A stretch of 8,700 nt of DNA. Source: Actinomycetota bacterium. Its GTDB lineage: Bacteria > Actinomycetota > Thermoleophilia > Solirubrobacterales > 70-9. The translations under genes and the position numbers were made by a program. Shown here one piece after another: positions 4,616-8,700 of this stretch (position 1 is the stretch's first letter; each line of letters opens with the position of its first letter). The notes beneath the pieces were generated by a model that was given only the letters and a program-made list of their open reading frames with translations, ran no database searches and had not been told where the DNA came from. The stretch spans positions 1 to 8,700 of the forward strand of contig VAYK01000113.1 of assembly GCA_005884985.1 (NCBI GenBank), read 5' to 3'.

Positions 4616-7600
4616 TTGTAGGTCTCGCCGTTGCGATCGCGACCCTGGCGCTCGCGGCACCGCCAGCGCTCGCCGCCTTCCCGTACACGCGTCCCGGCGG
4701 CAACCCGCACGACTTCGCCGACCTCTACCTGAACGCCGGCCAGACGCCGAGCGACCTCTCGGGCGACGGCAACGAGTTCAAGTTCGCGGCCACGCCCGAC
4801 CCCGGCAACGGCCCGCAGATCAATGACAACCCGGTCGAGCTCAACGGGGTGCGGGGCGCCCACATCGACGATGCCAGCGCGGGTGTCCAGACTGCGTGGA
4901 TGACCACGACCGGCCGGCCCGACGTGACGATCGCCGTGCTCGACTCGGGGATCAAGTGGAACGACGCGGAGGCGATGGGCGATCTGAGGCTCAAGGTCCG
5001 CCTCAACAGGGGCGAGCTTCCCCTTCCGCAACACGACCTGGCGACGGCGATCTCCGACCCCGACCAAAACCATTGCGGGCAGTTCCAAAACGCCTACGAC
5101 GCGAATCGGGATGGCGTCGTCAACATCGACGACTACGCCTGCGACGGCCGGGTCGCCGAGGTGCTCCAGAGCGACGACCGCCGGGTGGGCCCGAGCGGTG
5201 TCCTGACGCCCCAGGACCTGATCATCGCGTTTTCCGACGGCACCGACGGCGACGGCAACGGCTTCGTGGACGACATCGCCGGCTGGGACTTCCTCGACAA
5301 CGACAACGACCCCTTCGACGACGTTCAGTACGGCCACGGGACCGGGGAGGCCAGCGATTCGAGCTCGGAGGCTGACAACGGCCGTCAGGCCGGGAGCTGC
5401 CCGAACTGCATGGTGCTGCCCCTGCGGGTCGGCGACAGCTTCATCGCCGACGTCAATCGCTTCGCCCAGGCGACCCTGTACGCGACCGACAACCGGGTGG
5501 ACGTCGTCCAGGAGGCGCTCGGGACGCTCAACAACTCCTCGCTGTCGCGCCAGGCGGTCGACTACGCCTACCGCCACGGGGTAACCGTGATCTCCTCGGC
5601 AGCCGACGAGGCCGCCCAGCACAACAATTGGCCCTCGACGCTTCCGCACGTGATCCTTGTCAACTCGGTGACCACCGGCGCAGTCCCCGCTCCCGACCAG
5701 TCGTATCTGTCGTTCAACGGCTGCACGAACTTCAACGCCAAGATCACCCTCGCCATCCCCTCGACCAGCTGCTCGTCGAACGCCACCGGCCTCGCCGCCG
5801 GGATGGCCGGGCTGGTGTACTCGGCGGCCCTCGACGCGAAGGCGAAGGGGGCCCTGCAGGGCTATCCCGACACCGCCCAGTGCAAGCGCGCCAACGGCGC
5901 CCGGTGCGTGATCACCCCGAACGAAGTTCGCCAGCTGATGGCCACCGGCGCGATCGGCGGTACCACGCAGGCCGACGACGTCAACTTCGCGGGAACACCA
6001 CCGCAGGGGGCCGAGCCCTCCTGCTCGCCCGTCCCGGCGCCCGGTTGCACGGACCCGGGCGGGCCCGGGAACGTCCTCCAGTCCCAGGTGGACGCCAACC
6101 GCCAGCTCCCGATCGGGCCGCCGGCGCTGTTCGAGAGCTATCCGGCGCGCAAGGGGCCCGACCAGTTCTACGGCTACGGACGGGTGAACATGGCGAAGGC
6201 GCTCACCGCGGTCCTGGCCAACCACGCTGCCGGCCCTCCACCCTCGACGATTCCACCCGAGGCCGAGATCAGCTCACCCCAGTGGTACGAGCAGGTGAGT
6301 CCCGCGAAGACGACGCTCGATGTTCAGGGCCAGGTGTTCGCGCGCGGGTCCAGCTACATCTGCGAGGTCCTGGTGGCTCCCGGCCAGTACCCCAACAACG
6401 CGCGCACGACCCATGACCCACCCGGCGACTTCGCGCCGCTCGGCAACGGCTGGTGCGACGGCCACACCGGCCACTCGGCGGACCATTCGGGGTCCCTCGG
6501 CCAGATCTCGATCGGCGAGCTGAAGTCGCGCTTCCCAGCGGGCACCAGCTTCAACGGACCCGAGCAGCAGGCCAGCCCAGCCAACGACAACGGCCGGCCG
6601 AACGCCGCACCCCACTCGTTCACCATCCGACTCGTCGTCCGCACGGCCCACGGCGCTCCGACCCTCACCGGTAACGATCGCCGGGCCGCCTACCTGGAGC
6701 GCGACCAGAGCATGCTGTCCGGCTTCCCCAAAGCGATCACTCGGGGAGCGATCACCACCGGGGTCCCCACCGGGGACGGCGAGTCCTCGCCTGTGCTCGC
6801 CGACCTCAACGGCGACAACCGCAACGAGTTGATCGTCGCCGGCTCGGATGGCTTCGTACACGCGCTTCGGCCCGACGGAACTGAGCTACCGGGGTGGCCC
6901 GTGCGCGGCAACCAGCCGCCGCTGCACACCGGCGAGCGGGCGTTCCAGTCCGGTGAGGTTTCCAGCAATGTCGGCGGAGCCATCCTGGGCTCCGTCGCGG
7001 TTGCGGATGCGAACGGCGACGGGGTTCCCGAGGTCTACGCCGACGACCTCGAGGGCAAGGTGTACGGATGGAACGCCGCCGGCCAGCGCATCTTCACAGT
7101 CGAAGCCAATCCTGATTTCTCCGGCAAACCACTGCAGCCGTTCGTCAATTCCCGCCACGGGAAGACCAACCGCACCCAGCACGGGTTCATCGCCTCGCCG
7201 GTCCTCGCCGACCTCGACGGCGACGGCAAGCAGGAGATCATCGCGGCGGGAATGGACCGCCACCTCTACGCCTGGCATCTGGATGGCAATCCGGTGGCCG
7301 GCTTCCCGGTGCTGGTCGTAGACCAAAGCAAGGTGCAGTCGATCGATCCGCAGACCCACCAGGTCACGTTCAACGCGGACTCCGGGTCCTTCCAGCAGGG
7401 GGCGATCATCGATACGCCTGCTGTCGCCGACCTGAACGGCGACGGAAGGCCCGAGATCGTCGTGGGGACGAACGAGGAGTACGCCGCAAGCCAGGACGGC
7501 GGCTGGAACGCTGCGCCCGCGAACAGCGCCTCGTTCAATCTCCTCGACCAGGCAGGGCAGGCCATCGACCAGTTCAAGTCGGGGTGCGGAAGCCCATGCG

Positions 7601-8700
7601 ACGACATCCCCGGTCCGCCACTCAAGCCGGCCAACTCGCGCCTCTACGCGATCTATCCCGATGGGAACGCCCACCAGGGCGGTAATCCCTTCCTGCCGGG
7701 CTGGCCCGCCAAGGTGGCGATCCTCGACGCCGAGCTCCTTCCCGTCGTGGGGGAGGGGGTCACGGGATACCCGGTCGTGGGCGACGTCGACTGCGGCAGC
7801 GGGGGTGGCCCGAAGGTCGGCGCGATGGCCAACAATGGGCTCGCATACGTCTTCGATACCAACGGCCAGTCCTGCTACGGCAGATCGACCGGGGCCGACA
7901 TCCCGCTCCAGACCGACGGCTATGCGAACCAGCCCGACCATCCCCTCGTGCCGGCGGTCGGCCTACCCGCCTTCTCCAATCTCGACGGGGCCGGGCTGAG
8001 CTTCGTCGCCCCGGCCGCAGGGCTTGGTCGAGCGCTCGACGTCGCCCTCCCCGACTACCAGCCCACCGGTCAAGACTTCCTCGCCGCCTGGAGCGTGTCC
8101 GGCGGTGGCCAGCTCCGCACCCCGAGCTTTCCGCAGGCGGTCAACGACCTGCAGTTCTTGACTGGTCCCTCGATTGCCGACCTCAACGGCGCGCCTGGCC
8201 AAGAGATCGTCGAGGGAACCGCGAGCATGGACCTGAATGCGTTCAGCGTCGCCGGCACCGAGTTGGCGGGATGGCCCAAGCTGACCACCGACTGGACCGT
8301 CGCCAACCCGACGATCGGCTCGTTCGGGACGCTGGACACTGCCTCCACGGCCCGCAAGGCGGTGATCTCGGAGACCCGCTCCGGGTACATCAACGCCTTC
8401 TCGACGAGCGCGCCGGCCTGCTCGCCCTCGACCTGGCCCCGCTTCCACCACGACGACGCCAACTCGGGCGACTACGCGCGCGACGCGACGCTGCCCGGTA
8501 AGCCATCCGGCCTTCACTCGACCGCTACCCGGATCGCCTTCAAGGCCCCGGGCGACGACTTGCTGTGTGGGAAGGCTGACCACTACCAGGTGGTCACCTC
8601 GGCCAACCCGATCGGCGCCTCGAGCTTCCAGGGCGCCAAGCCGCTCACCGGCGCCCCCGCGCCGGCTACCCCCGGTACCACGCAGGCGTACGCGGTACCC
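4603..8700 (+). CDS. Secreted subtilisin-like (S8) protein with FG-GAP propeller; probable pseudoprotease; runs off the window
   Basis: GTG start, 1366 codons with no stop; the 3' end lies outside. Residues 1-24 are a signal peptide (SSRLVGLAVAIATL, APPALA, cleavage before AFPY), so it is exported. The S8 domain spans about 100-545: VTIAVLDSGI has the catalytic Asp114, YGHGTGE the catalytic His245, and GYGRVNMAKAL near 524-534 is the usual domain end. At the Ser motif (normally GTSxAAP) it reads NATGLAAGMAG, with Gly396 at the nucleophile position; at the oxyanion motif (normally AGN) it reads SAADE, with Asp335. Two EF-hand-like loops, DANRDGVVNIDD (166-177) and DGDGNGFVDD (215-224), lie between Asp and His. 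An Ig-like region follows (about 550-720). FG-GAP/VCBS units then carry DxNxD...E loops at about 734, 802, 870, 943, 1061 (degenerate), 1128 (degenerate) and 1193, with a possible eighth near 1240. WPRFHHDDANSGDY (1278-1291) closes the propeller and a fibronectin-III-like segment begins near 1295. Loss of activity is inference from motif alignment by eye. Confidence 0.93.
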   Translation, partial: MSSRLVGLAVAIATLALAAPPALAAFPYTRPGGNPHDFADLYLNAGQTPSDLSGDGNEFKFAATPDPGNGPQINDNPVELNGVRGAHIDDASAGVQTAWMTTTGRPDVTIAVLDSGIKWNDAEAMGDLRLKVRLNRGELPLPQHDLATAISDPDQNHCGQFQNAYDANRDGVVNIDDYACDGRVAEVLQSDDRRVGPSGVLTPQDLIIAFSDGTDGDGNGFVDDIAGWDFLDNDNDPFDDVQYGHGTGEASDSSSEADNGRQAGSCPNCMVLPLRVGDSFIADVNRFAQATLYATDNRVDVVQEALGTLNNSSLSRQAVDYAYRHGVTVISSAADEAAQHNNWPSTLPHVILVNSVTTGAVPAPDQSYLSFNGCTNFNAKITLAIPSTSCSSNATGLAAGMAGLVYSAALDAKAKGALQGYPDTAQCKRANGARCVITPNEVRQLMATGAIGGTTQADDVNFAGTPPQGAEPSCSPVPAPGCTDPGGPGNVLQSQVDANRQLPIGPPALFESYPARKGPDQFYGYGRVNMAKALTAVLANHAAGPPPSTIPPEAEISSPQWYEQVSPAKTTLDVQGQVFARGSSYICEVLVAPGQYPNNARTTHDPPGDFAPLGNGWCDGHTGHSADHSGSLGQISIGELKSRFPAGTSFNGPEQQASPANDNGRPNAAPHSFTIRLVVRTAHGAPTLTGNDRRAAYLERDQSMLSGFPKAITRGAITTGVPTGDGESSPVLADLNGDNRNELIVAGSDGFVHALRPDGTELPGWPVRGNQPPLHTGERAFQSGEVSSNVGGAILGSVAVADANGDGVPEVYADDLEGKVYGWNAAGQRIFTVEANPDFSGKPLQPFVNSRHGKTNRTQHGFIASPVLADLDGDGKQEIIAAGMDRHLYAWHLDGNPVAGFPVLVVDQSKVQSIDPQTHQVTFNADSGSFQQGAIIDTPAVADLNGDGRPEIVVGTNEEYAASQDGGWNAAPANSASFNLLDQAGQAIDQFKSGCGSPCDDIPGPPLKPANSRLYAIYPDGNAHQGGNPFLPGWPAKVAILDAELLPVVGEGVTGYPVVGDVDCGSGGGPKVGAMANNGLAYVFDTNGQSCYGRSTGADIPLQTDGYANQPDHPLVPAVGLPAFSNLDGAGLSFVAPAAGLGRALDVALPDYQPTGQDFLAAWSVSGGGQLRTPSFPQAVNDLQFLTGPSIADLNGAPGQEIVEGTASMDLNAFSVAGTELAGWPKLTTDWTVANPTIGSFGTLDTASTARKAVISETRSGYINAFSTSAPACSPSTWPRFHHDDANSGDYARDATLPGKPSGLHSTATRIAFKAPGDDLLCGKADHYQVVTSANPIGASSFQGAKPLTGAPAPATPGTTQAYAVP
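6784..8283 (+). repeat. Series of FG-GAP/VCBS beta-propeller units within the secreted protein
   Basis: Each unit follows the pattern hydrophobic strand, A-D-L-(N/D)-G-D-x-x-x-E, hydrophobic strand, then a 'G-x-(V/L)-(H/Y)-A/G-(L/W)' strand and often a G-W-P or G-F-P turn. Clear copies start near bases 6787, 6991, 7192 and 7420 and at 8167; degenerate ones near 7762 and 7963. The coding DNA repeats GCCGACCT(C/G)(A/G)ACGGCGACG with few changes. In integrin-like propellers these Asp-rich loops bind calcium. The seven units match a seven-bladed ring; long insertions between units 4 and 5 and between 5 and 6 are unusual. Confidence 0.75.

Noticed and set aside
3752..4660. 302-codon minus-strand frame spanning the cyclophilin and the 97-aa gene
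   Set aside because: It is out of frame with the cyclophilin, which is intact with all active-site motifs; the alternative product is Arg/Ala-rich and has no family features.
4519..6225. 568-codon minus-strand open frame opposite the S8-like gene
   Set aside because: Val/Gly/Arg-rich shadow without motifs; it also crosses the divergent promoter region. The plus strand has clear S8 motifs and a signal peptide.
6886..7941. 351-codon minus-strand open frame opposite the propeller
   Set aside because: Antisense of the repeated DLNGDG codons gives a repeated VAVEVG/VGDDR pattern, which mimics a repeat protein but is only a mirror of the real repeats.
1..8700. CRISPR array, insertion sequence, prophage or toxin-antitoxin content
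   Set aside because: No regularly spaced direct repeats, transposase, integrase, terminal repeats or phage genes were found on either strand; the only repeats are coding units of the propeller.

Overview
The window is GC-rich (long antisense open frames, strong G/C at third codon positions). Its protein flavour (secreted Asp/Asn/Gly-rich FG-GAP proteins, a short cytosolic cyclophilin, a GT2-methyltransferase-membrane protein cassette) suggests a high-GC actinobacterium. Thermoleophilia/Solirubrobacterales is my best guess; this is inference from protein style, not from a marker gene.

Layout. Bases 1-72 hold the 3' end of a plus-strand gene. It converges on a three-gene minus-strand cassette reading right to left: a GT2 polyprenyl-phosphate sugar transferase (2394-3458), a class I SAM methyltransferase (1774-2397) and a 12-13-helix GT-C-like membrane protein (161-1789). 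Stop and start codons overlap at both junctions, so the three are probably translationally coupled. They look like one step group in lipid-linked sugar or cell-envelope glycan synthesis. Upstream of the cassette, also on the minus strand, lie a 97-aa protein of unknown function (3651-3944) and a cyclophilin-type peptidyl-prolyl isomerase (3988-4446).

From 4603 to the right edge, on the plus strand and divergent from the cyclophilin, runs one very large secreted protein of at least 1366 residues. It is open at the window end. It has a signal peptide, a subtilisin-like (S8) domain, an Ig-like region, seven or eight FG-GAP/VCBS-type beta-propeller units with calcium-loop motifs, and a fibronectin-III-like start.

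The most interesting point is that the S8 domain keeps its Asp and His motifs but has Gly where the nucleophilic Ser of the GTSxAAP motif should be, and Asp at the oxyanion Asn. It may therefore be a secreted pseudoprotease joined to a propeller. The start codon of this gene also sits in the loop of a perfect 7-bp hairpin, next to a second palindrome that overlaps its ribosome binding site. No tRNA, rRNA, CRISPR array, insertion sequence or attachment site was seen.
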